The notes beneath the pieces were generated by a model. The model was not told the DNA's origin and searched no databases. It was given only the letters and a program-made list of their open reading frames with translations. Shown in pieces: positions 26,517 to 36,200 of a stretch of 52,645 nt of DNA; the stretch's first letter is position 1; every line of letters starts with the position of its first letter. A program made the position numbers and the translations under genes. Origin of the DNA: Tenericutes bacterium ADurb.BinA124 (lineage in GTDB: Bacteria > Bacillota_I > Bacilli_A > ML615J-28 > CAG-698); assembly GCA_002068415.1 (NCBI GenBank), contig MVZM01000012.1:1-52645 (forward strand), read 5' to 3'.

Positions 26517-27581
26517 ATGATCATGTTTGATGCATTAGAACAATATGGATTATTACAACACATATTGTCCGTTGACCGCTTTGGTAGAGGAGTAGTTAAT
26601 CGTACCTATCTTGCAAAATCAAAGAATGAAACTTATATCTTACAACTAATCAATAATAATATCTTTAAAAAACCGGAAAATGTTATTAAAAATATCGAAT
26701 CTTTAGTTCCTTATTTTAAAGGTAAGGATGATTTTTTAATGACCAAAAATTTACTGGATTCTCTAACAGGCACTAAGCATGTGAAAGCCGAAGAAACCTA
26801 TTGGCGAATGTATAAAATAAAACCGCATATGAAGATCTTTAAAAAGATTGTTGCTGATGAGATGATGGAAGAAATTGGAAAAGCGGTTGGAAGATTTCAA
26901 AAGGTTTTACTTGATTTCAATCCTAAATTATTAGTGAATACGATTGCTAATTACCATGATGCTCCAAAACTATATCAGCAACTATATAAAGTAATTAACA
27001 GAGATTATGAAAAAGCTGTTCCTTTGTTTAATGAAACGAAGTTTTTAGAATTTCAAGAAGCCCAGTTTACTTTAATTCCTCATTTACTGAAAACTAAACA
27101 AGTTCCATTAAGGGTTACACACAATAATTTTCGGTTAAGCAATATGTTGTTTGATGAAAACACCTATGAAGTTTTGGGAGTTATTGGCTTAGATGCTATT
27201 ATGCCCGGCACTTTAATCACTGATTTTGGGGATGCTGCTAGATATTTTTGCTCAACTAGCCGGGAAGATGAAACTCAATTAGAGTTTGTTCATTTTAATC
27301 TTGATTATTATCGTTTGTTTGTTCGTGGGTTCTTAAAAGAAACCAAAGACTTTATTACCGCTGCTGAAATTGATAATCTCGTTAACGGCGTCAAAGTTGT
27401 CACTTTGGAACATATCATTCGCTTCTTAACAGCTCATTTAGATCCCAAGTCTGTTTATCCCAAAGAATATAAACATCAACACTGGGACCGAGCTAAAAAC
27501 CAAATTCAGCTTTATCATGATATTGATGCTCATGTTAAAGAGATGAATATAATCATTCAAGAAGAACGAAGAAAATTGTAA
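26517..27581 (+). CDS. NahK/aminoglycoside-phosphotransferase-like protein with missing catalytic aspartates
   Basis: The 354-residue protein (AAGGAG ribosome site at 26501) has the fold order of N-acetylhexosamine 1-kinases: NRTYLAKSKNETYILQLIN as the ATP-grasping lobe, VTHNNFRLSNMLFD as the catalytic loop and VIGLDAIMPGTLITDFGDAAR as the metal loop. NahK-type enzymes have HNDxKxxN and IDLDTVMPG; here the base Asp is Asn204 and the first metal Asp is Gly224, while Asp226 and the DFGDA motif remain. This could be a pseudokinase or an enzyme with altered chemistry. A sugar-1-kinase would feed GlcNAc/GalNAc-1-phosphate into the locus. G+C content is a little higher than in its neighbours. Confidence 0.75.
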   Translation: MIMFDALEQYGLLQHILSVDRFGRGVVNRTYLAKSKNETYILQLINNNIFKKPENVIKNIESLVPYFKGKDDFLMTKNLLDSLTGTKHVKAEETYWRMYKIKPHMKIFKKIVADEMMEEIGKAVGRFQKVLLDFNPKLLVNTIANYHDAPKLYQQLYKVINRDYEKAVPLFNETKFLEFQEAQFTLIPHLLKTKQVPLRVTHNNFRLSNMLFDENTYEVLGVIGLDAIMPGTLITDFGDAARYFCSTSREDETQLEFVHFNLDYYRLFVRGFLKETKDFITAAEIDNLVNGVKVVTLEHIIRFLTAHLDPKSVYPKEYKHQHWDRAKNQIQLYHDIDAHVKEMNIIIQEERRKL

Positions 27582-27619
27582 GAAAAAGCACTTGGTTGAA
27601 TTATAGTTTCTATAATAAT

Positions 27620-27684
27620 ATTACCCTTTTTATCATTTCACAATTGAAGATTATGAGTTATACTTTATTAAAAGGGTAATTTTG
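27620..27684. terminator. hairpin with long loop after the kinase-like gene
   Basis: ATTACCCTTTT (27620-27630) is complementary to AAAAGGGTAAT (27670-27680), followed by TTTTG. The loop is about 39 bases. It could stop the wbp transcript before the flippase gene. Confidence 0.4.
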
Positions 27685-27811
27685 TTTTACTATAAACAAA
27701 ACATAAATAAAATAATTTGAAAATGTGCTTACGCTTCTTAATAAGAAAGTATTAATTTTAATGTTTTTCTAAGATTCTAAAAACAAATATTGGGAATTAA
27801 GGGACAATTAA

Positions 27812-29308
27812 ATGGAGAGACCAATTAAAATGGAAGAAAAAAAACAATCCATAGCTAGGGATGGAGTTGGATTAACCATCTCCCAATTCATCACGATGTT
27901 GTTGCAAATTATTACTTCAATGTTGCTTTCAAGATTTCGTTCTCTTGAAGAATTTGGCACATTTTCACAAATAATTTCGGCAATTAATTTAACATATGCA
28001 TTTTTTTCTTTGGGTCTTCCGAATAGTGTTAATTTTTTTATGGGAAAAGCAAAAAACTTAGGAGAAAAAGAAAAATATGTTTCTGTTTATTTTTCATTCT
28101 CCACCATTTTGATGATAATAAATGGCCTATTTCTTGTCTTTTGTGCGCCAATACTAGTAAACTATTACAAAAATACACTAATTAACTCTTTCATTTATTC
28201 TCTTGCTGTACTACCATGGACAATTATGGTCATCCAAAGTATTGAATTGTTTTTTGTTATTTATGGAAAAACACCAAAATTAATGTTTTTTAGATTAGCA
28301 AACGGTATTCTCCTTCTTTCTCTCATTGTGATAGTCCAGTTAATGAATTGGAATTTTAAAATATACATGATTCTATATTCACTTTTGGAAATTGGAATTT
28401 CAATTACATCATTTTTTATTGTCCGCAGGATGGTGGGGAAAATTAATTTTCGGTTTGATTCACATCTAATAAAAAGAATATTAACTTATTCAATTCCTAT
28501 TAGTCTTTCATCTTTTGTAGGAACAATATCTGTTGAAATGAACAAGTTGTTTATCGGGCGATTTTATTCTGTTGAGGATTACGCTATTTATTCAAATGCA
28601 GCCAAAGAATTACCAATTGCAATAATTGCTTCAGCCTTGAGTCTTGTCTCAATGCCGGTTATTATTAGTTACGTGATGAAGAAGGATAATGAAAAAGCAA
28701 TTAATTTATGGAAGAATAGCACTATAATGGCCTTTATTTTCATTTGTATTATTTCGATGGGGATTTTTACTTTTAGCCGAGAAGTGATTTCAATTTTGTA
28801 CTCTAGCAAGTATCTCCCAGGTGTTAGAGTATTTCAAGTATATAGTTTAATCCCACTGCTACGTTGTACCTATTTTGGAATGATACTCAGTTCGGTTGGA
28901 AAAACAAAACTGATTTTTATTAATGCTCTTGTGTCCTTACTTATTAATGTGATTTTAATTTATCCTTTGTTTCGGCTGTTAGGTTTCTATGGACCAGCTG
29001 TTTCAACATTTATTTCACTATTTGTTTTGGTTCTTTTTCAACTTTTAGCCACTTCAAAAGCAGTAAAGATAAGGTTGTCAAAAATTTTCCCTTGGATTCC
29101 TATTTTTTTGATTTCTATTTTTTGCGCTAGTTTGGGTTTGTTTTTTTCTTGGATAAAAACTATAATTACCCTTGATCTCATATTTTCTGAAGAAATAGAA
29201 TCTATTATTTTGGGTATAATTTGGTGTATAATTTATTTTACTGCTTTATTTCCTTACATTCGTAAAATTTGGAAATCTTTGAGCGTTAGTTCAGAAAGTG
29301 TCAATTAA
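27812..29308 (+). CDS. wzx: Wzx-like polysaccharide flippase
   Basis: The 498-residue membrane protein belongs to the polysaccharide-transport (MOP/PST) superfamily. It starts with a short basic tail, then GLTISQFITMLLQIITSMLLSRF and about 14 hydrophobic segments, with the middle pattern SIPISLSSFVGTISVEMNKLFIGRF typical of the family's repeated half. A second start at ATG 27830 with a nearby GGAGAG is equally possible. It should move the lipid-linked repeat unit across the membrane for the Wzy-like polymerase. Confidence 0.87.
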   Translation: MERPIKMEEKKQSIARDGVGLTISQFITMLLQIITSMLLSRFRSLEEFGTFSQIISAINLTYAFFSLGLPNSVNFFMGKAKNLGEKEKYVSVYFSFSTILMIINGLFLVFCAPILVNYYKNTLINSFIYSLAVLPWTIMVIQSIELFFVIYGKTPKLMFFRLANGILLLSLIVIVQLMNWNFKIYMILYSLLEIGISITSFFIVRRMVGKINFRFDSHLIKRILTYSIPISLSSFVGTISVEMNKLFIGRFYSVEDYAIYSNAAKELPIAIIASALSLVSMPVIISYVMKKDNEKAINLWKNSTIMAFIFICIISMGIFTFSREVISILYSSKYLPGVRVFQVYSLIPLLRCTYFGMILSSVGKTKLIFINALVSLLINVILIYPLFRLLGFYGPAVSTFISLFVLVLFQLLATSKAVKIRLSKIFPWIPIFLISIFCASLGLFFSWIKTIITLDLIFSEEIESIILGIIWCIIYFTALFPYIRKIWKSLSVSSESVN

Positions 29309-29396
29309 AACATAAATATATGTTGAAAGTTTCATTATTAAATTAAATTAATTTTATTAAACTATTGAAATGAGTAATCTTTTTGAGGAGAGTAAC

Positions 29397-29978
29397 GTGA
29401 GAATATTTAAATTATTTTTTGGTTTGTGCACTTATTTATTTGCTAATATTTTGTCATTGTTTTTTTATAGAAGGAAATATATTAAAGGAAAGTATTTTTC
29501 TGGGAAATACGGTGGTATATTTGCAATTGGATGGAAATGGATAGTAAATGATTGTATAGCAAGAATTTTTTTAGGTGTCAATAAGGGGGTTCCTTTTCCA
29601 ATTTCACCGTTTAGTAGAATTGGCGGACCACCAGGAAATATTACTTTTGATGTTAATGACCTTAATAATTTTCAAAGTAAAGGAATTTATATTCAAGCAA
29701 TGGGCAAAATTACCATTGGTTCAAATACATATATAGCTGCCAATGTTGGGATTATTACTTCTAATCATAAAATTAAGAATTTAGAATTTCATGATGAGCC
29801 AAAGGATGTTTTTATTGGTAATTCTTGTTGGATCGGAATGAACAGTGTCGTTTTACCTGGAGTTACTCTTGGAGATCATACAATAGTGGGCGCAGGATCA
29901 ATTGTTACTAAAAGTTTCTATGAAGGTAATTGTGTAATTGCTGGGAATCCCGCTGTAAAGATAAAAAATTTAATGTAA
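29397..29978 (+). CDS. hexapeptide-repeat acetyltransferase
   Basis: I choose GTG 29397, which has GAGGAG seven bases upstream; ATG 29370 would add nine residues. The 193-residue protein has one hydrophobic segment near residues 5-25, then left-handed beta-helix repeats (GKITIGSNTYIAANVGI, VFIGNSCWIGMNSVVLPGVTLG) with TSNHK holding the catalytic His, and ends with IAGNPAVKIKN. It resembles WcaF/maltose-O-acetyltransferase-type enzymes found at the ends of glycan loci and likely O-acetylates the polysaccharide. It is the last intact gene of the locus. Confidence 0.83.
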   Translation: MRIFKLFFGLCTYLFANILSLFFYRRKYIKGKYFSGKYGGIFAIGWKWIVNDCIARIFLGVNKGVPFPISPFSRIGGPPGNITFDVNDLNNFQSKGIYIQAMGKITIGSNTYIAANVGIITSNHKIKNLEFHDEPKDVFIGNSCWIGMNSVVLPGVTLGDHTIVGAGSIVTKSFYEGNCVIAGNPAVKIKNLM

Positions 29979-30315
29979 TTTTCAATTGCAACAAATAATA
30001 GGTTGACAAAAGTTTTAACGATAGATGAAAATGAGCAATCAAAATAAAGATTATAAAATCACCCATCAAAAAACTAATGAAATAAGTTGAGACTATAAAG
30101 AATTTTGTTAGATTTTGATAATTATTTATTTTTTTATGTATTTTATTATTAGAACATTTTTATTAAAAACATTAATTGATATGATATCTCTAAAGTAGAC
30201 AGAGAATAAAAATAAAGATAAGACCAAAGGGTTTAAGGGGAATGTGTCCCCTTAATCCTTCTGGTAGGAATCGATATTTTTCACTCTAAATACTTTAAGG
30301 AGGTATCATTTTTTT
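29979..30315. other. A+T-rich gap with a near-perfect hairpin
   Basis: No gene seen. A strong stem AAGGGTTTAAGGGGA (30227-30241) and TCCCCTTAATCCTT (30247-30260) with a 5-base loop lies about 55 bases before the IS3 orfA remnant and may belong to that element's left end. Confidence 0.45.
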
Positions 30316-30506
30316 ATGACAAAAGAAAATTTAGGAAAGAAGTCATGTTACAAGCAATTAGTGATTATAAGTCGAGGAAGAAAAGCATCTTCGAGATATC
30401 TAATGATTTAGAATGTGGTAAAAATACTGTTAGAATGTGGATTAAAAGTTTTGATTTTCAAGGAGAAACGGCATTAGTTGAAAGCAATAAAAAAGATTTC
30501 AAATGA
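30316..30506 (+). pseudogene. IS3-family orfA (transposase helix-turn-helix) remnant
   Basis: ATG 30316 after AAGGAGG opens MTKENLGKK, then a single-base shift moves the frame. The other frame from 30345 reads MLQAISDYKSRKKSIFEISN and DLECGKNTVRMWIKSF, an IS3/IS150-type orfA helix-turn-helix, and stops at 30506 after about 53 residues. The rest of orfA and all of the DDE orfB are absent. Confidence 0.7.
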
Positions 30507-30553
30507 AAACATGGGCTGTAAAGAAATAATCCAATAAAAAGGTACAGTCACAT

Positions 30554-30602
30554 AAAAAGCCAAGTATTTCAGATAAATCCTGAAGTTTACTTGGCTTTTT
30601 TA
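30554..30602. terminator. strong terminator-like hairpin
   Basis: AAAAAGCCAAGTA (30554-30566) pairs perfectly with TACTTGGCTTTTT (30588-30600), with TTCAG/CTGAA pairing inside the loop, and is flanked by A- and T-runs, so it can act in both directions. It separates the IS3 remnant from the broken lipoprotein gene. Confidence 0.65.
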
Positions 30603-30709
30603 ATAACAAAAGATAAAGTTGAGGGGATTGTTTATCCTTCTTGTTTCACCTTTACTTTGAGTTGTTTTATTTCTTTACGGTTCCTTGCTTTTCATTTGTT
30701 GATTATTAT

Positions 30710-32544
30710 TTAACTTAAGACATAGTTCCAATAAACAGTAGCATTGTGTGGTTTCCAATCTCCACTCCAACCTTCTAGTTTTTGACTTCGTAGCGATTTA
30801 ATAACTCATTTGTAATTTTCAAATGTAAAATACCTGATGGTTGATGGCAAAACAAAATCAGTTGCTAAACTATTAAGGTTAATTCCTTTTATAGCGATAG
30901 TATCATCACTTAATCTAATATAACCAATATTATTAACAGTGTCCTATCTTTTAGCTCCCCAATAAACAGGTCTATTTGAACAATTCCAATCACTAGACCA
31001 TTCTGAAGGTTTTGAACTTGCTTCTGCATAGATTGTTAAACTGTTGCAATTCCTAAATGTATAATTTTCAATTCTTGTCACACTATTTGGTATGAAAATA
31101 CTTGTTAAACTGCTGCAACCATCAAAGGCATAACCTTCAATTCTTGTCACACTATTTGGTATGGTAATGCTTGTTAAACTGCTGCAACCACTAAATATAG
31201 CACCTCCAATATTTGTTACACCATTTGGTATGATAATGCTTGTTAAACTGCTACAATCTCTAAATGCATAATATCCAATACTTGTCACACTATTTGGTAT
31301 GGTAACGCTTGTTAAACTATAGCAATAATAAAATGCTTGATTTCCAATACTTGTCACACTATTTGGGATGGTAATGCTTGTTAAACTGCTGCAATTCATA
31401 AATGTACCAATATCAATACTTGTCACACTATTTGGTATGATAACGCTTGTCAAACTATAGCAATTATAAAATGCAAAACTTTGAATTGCAGTAACTTGAT
31501 AAGTGTTAATAGTATCTGGTAATACAAAATCAGTTGTTAAACTATTAGGGTTAAATCCTCTTATAATGATTTTATCATCACTTAGTCTAGCATAATCAAT
31601 ATCATTAAGAGTATCATATTCTTTAACTCCCCAATAAACGAATCTTCTTGAAATATTCCAATTATCATCCCATCCTGAAAGTTTTGAACTTGTTTCTGCA
31701 TAGATTATTAAAATGCCGCAATCCCTAAATAAAGAACCTCCAATACTTGTCACACTATTTGGTATGATAACACTTTTTAAACTGCTGCAACCATCAAATG
31801 TAGAATATCCAATACTTGTCACAGTATTTGGTATGAAAACATTTGTTAAACTACTGCAATTATAAAATGCTTTTGTTCCAATAGATTCTGCTTTTGTAAG
31901 ATTTACTTCTTTCAAATTAGTTGCACCATTGAATGCATCATCTTCTATTTTTTTTACATTATTAGTAATTAAAGTCTCTATAATGGTATTATCTTTAAAA
32001 GCTTCCTTTCCAATTTCAGTAACAGGATATCCTTTATGAGTTTTTGGAATACTTATGTAACGGTCTTTTCCTGTATATTTAATTAAATAATATGATTCAC
32101 CATCACTATTGACGGCAAATTCAAATTCGCCCGTTTGTTTAATAACATCAGGCTCTCCAGCAAACAAACCTGTGTCAGTATCTCCTATCCACCAGTGGCC
32201 ATTTTCTCCAATGTGAGGAGTTATGCCATCAATGCCGTTAGTTCCAGAAGCTCCTTGAGCTTTTACACCAGTATCAACTGTCCCTATCCACCAATTACCA
32301 TTTCCACCAATATAGGGGTAGTTCCGTCTTGTCCATCTTTTCCATCTTGTCCAAAAGGGACAATGAATTGGTAGGAGGAGTTATCTAGAAATATAATTTC
32401 ATAAATATAACCTTCTGTGTTTTTACCAACATTTTCAATTGACACAATAGACAAAGGATTAGTGTTTTCACTACATGCAACCAAAGTTAGAATAAAAAGT
32501 AGTATTCCCATAAAAATTAAAATTGTTTTACTTGTTTTCTTCAT
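30710..32544 (-). pseudogene. broken BspA-like leucine-rich-repeat lipoprotein
   Basis: Read on the minus strand from ATG 32544 (AAAGGAG upstream), it has a lipoprotein signal ending FILTLVAC, a glycine-aspartate stretch (GQDGKDGQDGTTP), then a shift of frame at a C4 run (GGGG at 32315-32318 on the plus strand). Adding one C joins it to the next frame, which continues GGNGNWWIGTVDTG and GHWWIGDTDTGLF, a stalk motif, and about ten BspA/LRR_5 repeats of 23 residues (SLTSVTIPNSVTSIGYYAF). A TAG at 30944-30946 ends that frame, but homology resumes (DTVNNIGYIRLSDDTIAIKG) and breaks again near 30840. The intact protein would have been a surface-anchored adhesin-like protein. At least three lesions make it a decaying gene, although the first could be an assembly error. 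Confidence 0.82.
31040..31480 (-). repeat. tandem 69-bp repeats encoding LRR_5 units
   Basis: The motif CAATACTTGTCACACTATTT recurs every 69 bases (e.g. at about 31276, 31345 and 31414), each copy coding one 23-residue leucine-rich repeat. Copies differ by a few bases and are prone to slippage or unequal recombination. Confidence 0.8.
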
Positions 32545-33050
32545 TTCTTTCTCCTTTAATAGTTCCTATTTAGATGTTTTTAAGAATATTGGTGGTTTTA
32601 TCATTATTAAAACAATCTTCATTGATAAATTCATATGATATAAGTTCAAATAGAATTAAGTATTGTTCGATTTCACTAAAACTATTAATACTCAGTTTCC
32701 TATATTCATTTAAATATAATTTACTATTTAATAATAACATTTAAAATATAATTTAACAATAATTTATTTTTCATCTATCAGAAAAACTTGTTCGTATACA
32801 CGAACATGGTTACAGATTCGATGATTAGATCCTTATCTTGTAATAATGTCTGTGCTAAAATGAAATTGTGACATCTTTACCTCTCTTTCTATCAATATAT
32901 GTGAGAAATCATTGTCGTTTAAAAAGGTAAACATGTTATAAAGAATGAGTTGGAAATTACCTTAAAATCAACCTGTTTTTTATTTACTCATAACAAATTT
33001 TAGTTAAAACCATAAAATTTAATAAAAGCATAAAATTTCTTTAAAAGCCT
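32545..33050. other. 506-base A+T-rich gap
   Basis: No gene is visible. TTCGTATACACGAA near 32791-32804 is a short perfect palindrome that could be an operator. Several short repeats of CATAAAATTT occur at 33010-33040. Nothing else is assigned. Confidence 0.4.
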
Positions 33051-33075
33051 AAAAAAGCACATTGTGCTTTTTTTA
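33051..33075. terminator. short A/T-flanked hairpin
   Basis: AAAAAAGCAC and GTGCTTTTTT pair with a three-base loop (33051-33074). It insulates the giant gene from upstream reading, and works in either direction. Confidence 0.6.
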
Positions 33076-33097
33076 CTTTTTGGTATAAAAAAATGTT

Positions 33098-33126
33098 TTT
33101 ACAACTAACTTCATCTATGCTATAAT
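33098..33126 (+). promoter_or_regulatory. promoter of the giant repeat-protein gene
   Basis: TTTACA (33098-33103), a 17-base spacer and TATAAT (33121-33126) form a near-consensus sigma-A promoter 80 bases before the start codon. A good AAAGGAG ribosome site precedes ATG 33208. Confidence 0.75.
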
Positions 33127-33207
33127 ATAATAAACTGCGGAATTGTTTATTTTTTTTCTGTTAAATTTGTTTTAGGTCATCTAAAACGGAAAAAAAGGAG
33201 TGTATAT

Positions 33208-36200
33208 ATGGCATTACCATTTGATCCTGCTGAATTAATGAATTATTTTAATTATGTTGTCTTAGCAATTCTCGCCTTAGGGGTCTTGGGCGGCTTTTTG
33301 GCCGGAATGTTTAAATCAATTTATAAATTGATTGTCTTTGTCGTTTTATTATTAATCGGCTGGTTTTTAAGTCCGTATATCGTGTCTTATTTATTAGCTT
33401 TTGATATTTCTTCCATTTATCCATTAGAATTTGATGGTCTTCAAGTAACTTCTATTAATGACTTTTTGGTTTCGTTTGTTACCAAGCAATATCCGGATTT
33501 TGTTCCCTTATTAGAAGAAGGGACACAAAGTTATACCTTGGTTATCCAACTGATTTCCATGGTCCTCCGGCTTGTTGTGGTCATTGTTTGGTTAATCTTA
33601 ATGGGAACAATCTTTAAGTTTTTGTTTTGGATTGTCTATTTGTTTATTAAACCAAGAAGAAGAACTGCGGAAGGCAAACGGATGAAGAAAACCATGGGCT
33701 CTCGTTTCGGGGGCGCTTTGGTCGGGGCTTTAAGAGCCCTAATTGCTGTTGTGCTCTTAAGTATTCCCCTATCAGGAATTGCTTCCATTGGGGCTAATCT
33801 AGCCAGTTTTATGACGGATGCTTCGCAAGAAGCTAGTAAGGGCGAATATGTTCTTTATTTAAGCAATGACGCTGCTAGACTTGCGAATGGATCCAATATG
33901 CCTTTTGATGATGCGACGATGGAAGCCCTTGTTTCTTTCATGCAAAACTATCGCCAAAGCTATGCCGGCATGGCGGCGGGATTGATTAAAATCAAAGAAG
34001 TACCCCTTGATGAATATGCCTTTGATGAATTATTATCAATTACTGTTAATGAGACCCAAGTCAAGTTCCGTTATGAACTGATTCAGGGTTTAAAAATTTA
34101 TGATACGCTGATGGAAAATACCGATGGCGAAATTAATGTTGAAACTTTTATGGCGATGGATAAAGACGCTATTGAAGAGATTTTTGCGGCTGCCAAAGAA
34201 TTGAAAATTATTCAAGTTGTTATTCCCGTTGGTTTGGAAGTTGTTACAAAAACCAATATTTTAGGTGATCAACTAGAGGGCGTTAGCGAATATGTTGATA
34301 TCAACAGTTTAGCTGAACAACTGATGGAAGTTGATTTCTTGAAAGAAATCGAAAACATCGGGTCGATTGTTGCCGATGTCAGTACGCTTAAGATTTTTGA
34401 ATCGGATTTAGAAGGACTAGCCCTTTACATGAGCTTTGATACCGAAACAGTATCAAACATCTTTAATTCCATCGGGGACTTGCAATTGGTCGATATTATC
34501 GGTAATGTCGGGATTGCTTATTTGTTAGCGAGTGAAGAACTGGCGACCGCCTTAGATGAAATGGGATTAACTACCGATGACATTGATTTAAGCGATGTTG
34601 ATTGGGGCGATGAAATTGCCAATTTAGGCAATGTTTATGCGGCTTTCAAGGACTTTGATATCACCTCGACCGAATTTGAACAAATTGATTTTAATCTCAT
34701 TACGGATGAAGAAATCAATGCTTTTGCTGAAGCGCTGTTTGCTTCCAAGGTTTTATCCAATAACAGTGCAGTCTTAGTTCATGTCGGTTTAAGTTTAATG
34801 CCGGAAGAATATCGTGATTTTATTACCGTTACCAATGTGGAGGCCAAGGATTTAGTTTCTCTCCTTGGTTTAGGAAAAGTTTTAATTGCGAGCGGTATTT
34901 TAAACGAAGATTTTGATCCGGTTAATCTACTAACTTCAGGAAATATTGATGCTTTGGCCGAATATATCTCCAGTTCCAATCTCCTTAGTGGCAGTATCGG
35001 TGGCATTATTGAAATGTTATTAAGCCAAGTGGAATTGCCGGAAGGTTTAACGATTACCATCGATCCAAACTTTGACTGGAGCGGTGAATCCGGTAAGACC
35101 GAGCTAAAGGCATTATTAAAGGCTGCCGGAAAACTTGTGGAAATGGGCATTGGGGAAGATGACTTTATTAAGAATTTAAGCGGTGATGACATTAACGAAT
35201 TGGCGGATATCCTTGCAGAATCGACCATCTTAATGAGCAATATTCAGAATATCTTGGAATTTTTCTTAAGTGATGAAACTTTAACCGGTGGCATTAAAAT
35301 TGAATTAGGCGATATTGACTGGACGAGTGCCGAGGGAAAAACCGAATTTAAAGCTTTATTAGGCGCTGTCAGTGCGATTTTTGCGGCGGGAATCTTGGAA
35401 GATGGATTTGATTTCAAGACCTTAGAACAAGCAACCATTGATGATTTAGCCGCCAAACTGGCTGCTTCCACCGTTATTCGCAATAATTTAACTACGATTA
35501 TCAATCAGTTGGTATCGGGAATGGACATTGATTTTACCATCAATGCTTTTGAGGATCCCGATGACTGGACAGAATTAGAGTTAAAATCTTTGCTTTCAGC
35601 CGTTAAGATTGTTTTATCGAAAACGAATATTCCTGAAGACTTATTCAATTTAAGTGAAGCGGAATTAAATACCTTATTGGGATCCCATTTAATCTGTGAT
35701 GCCATTATCAATGTAATCAAAGATTTTACGGCCGAAGGTGGTCAACTACATGGTTTATTGATTATTAAAAATGTGAGTGATGATGAATGGAAAGACACTC
35801 TGGATGATGATGGTAATGTTGTTGTGAAAGGGGAGTTACGAAAACTCTTTACTTCAGCAAAAATCCTTCTTGGTGAAAACATCAACTTTGATGATCCCGA
35901 TGGCATTATTGATCCCAATCGCATTCTAAATTTATCTGACGGTACCAAAGATACCAATAACGATGGTGTCGTTGATGAACTGGATGACGATGAAATCAAA
36001 GAAATGCTTACTTCCAAAATTTTAAAAGATACCATTATTAATAAATTAATTGAATTTGGAACTGACGAAAAAGATGAATTAGGTAATGTTATTACCGAAG
36101 CCGTTTTAGTCGTTTCTTTAGGTCCCGATGATGTTCGCTGGGAAGCGGAAATCAAAGCTTTTGTGCGGGCAGTGAAAGTTGTGCTCGGCGAAAGCATTGA

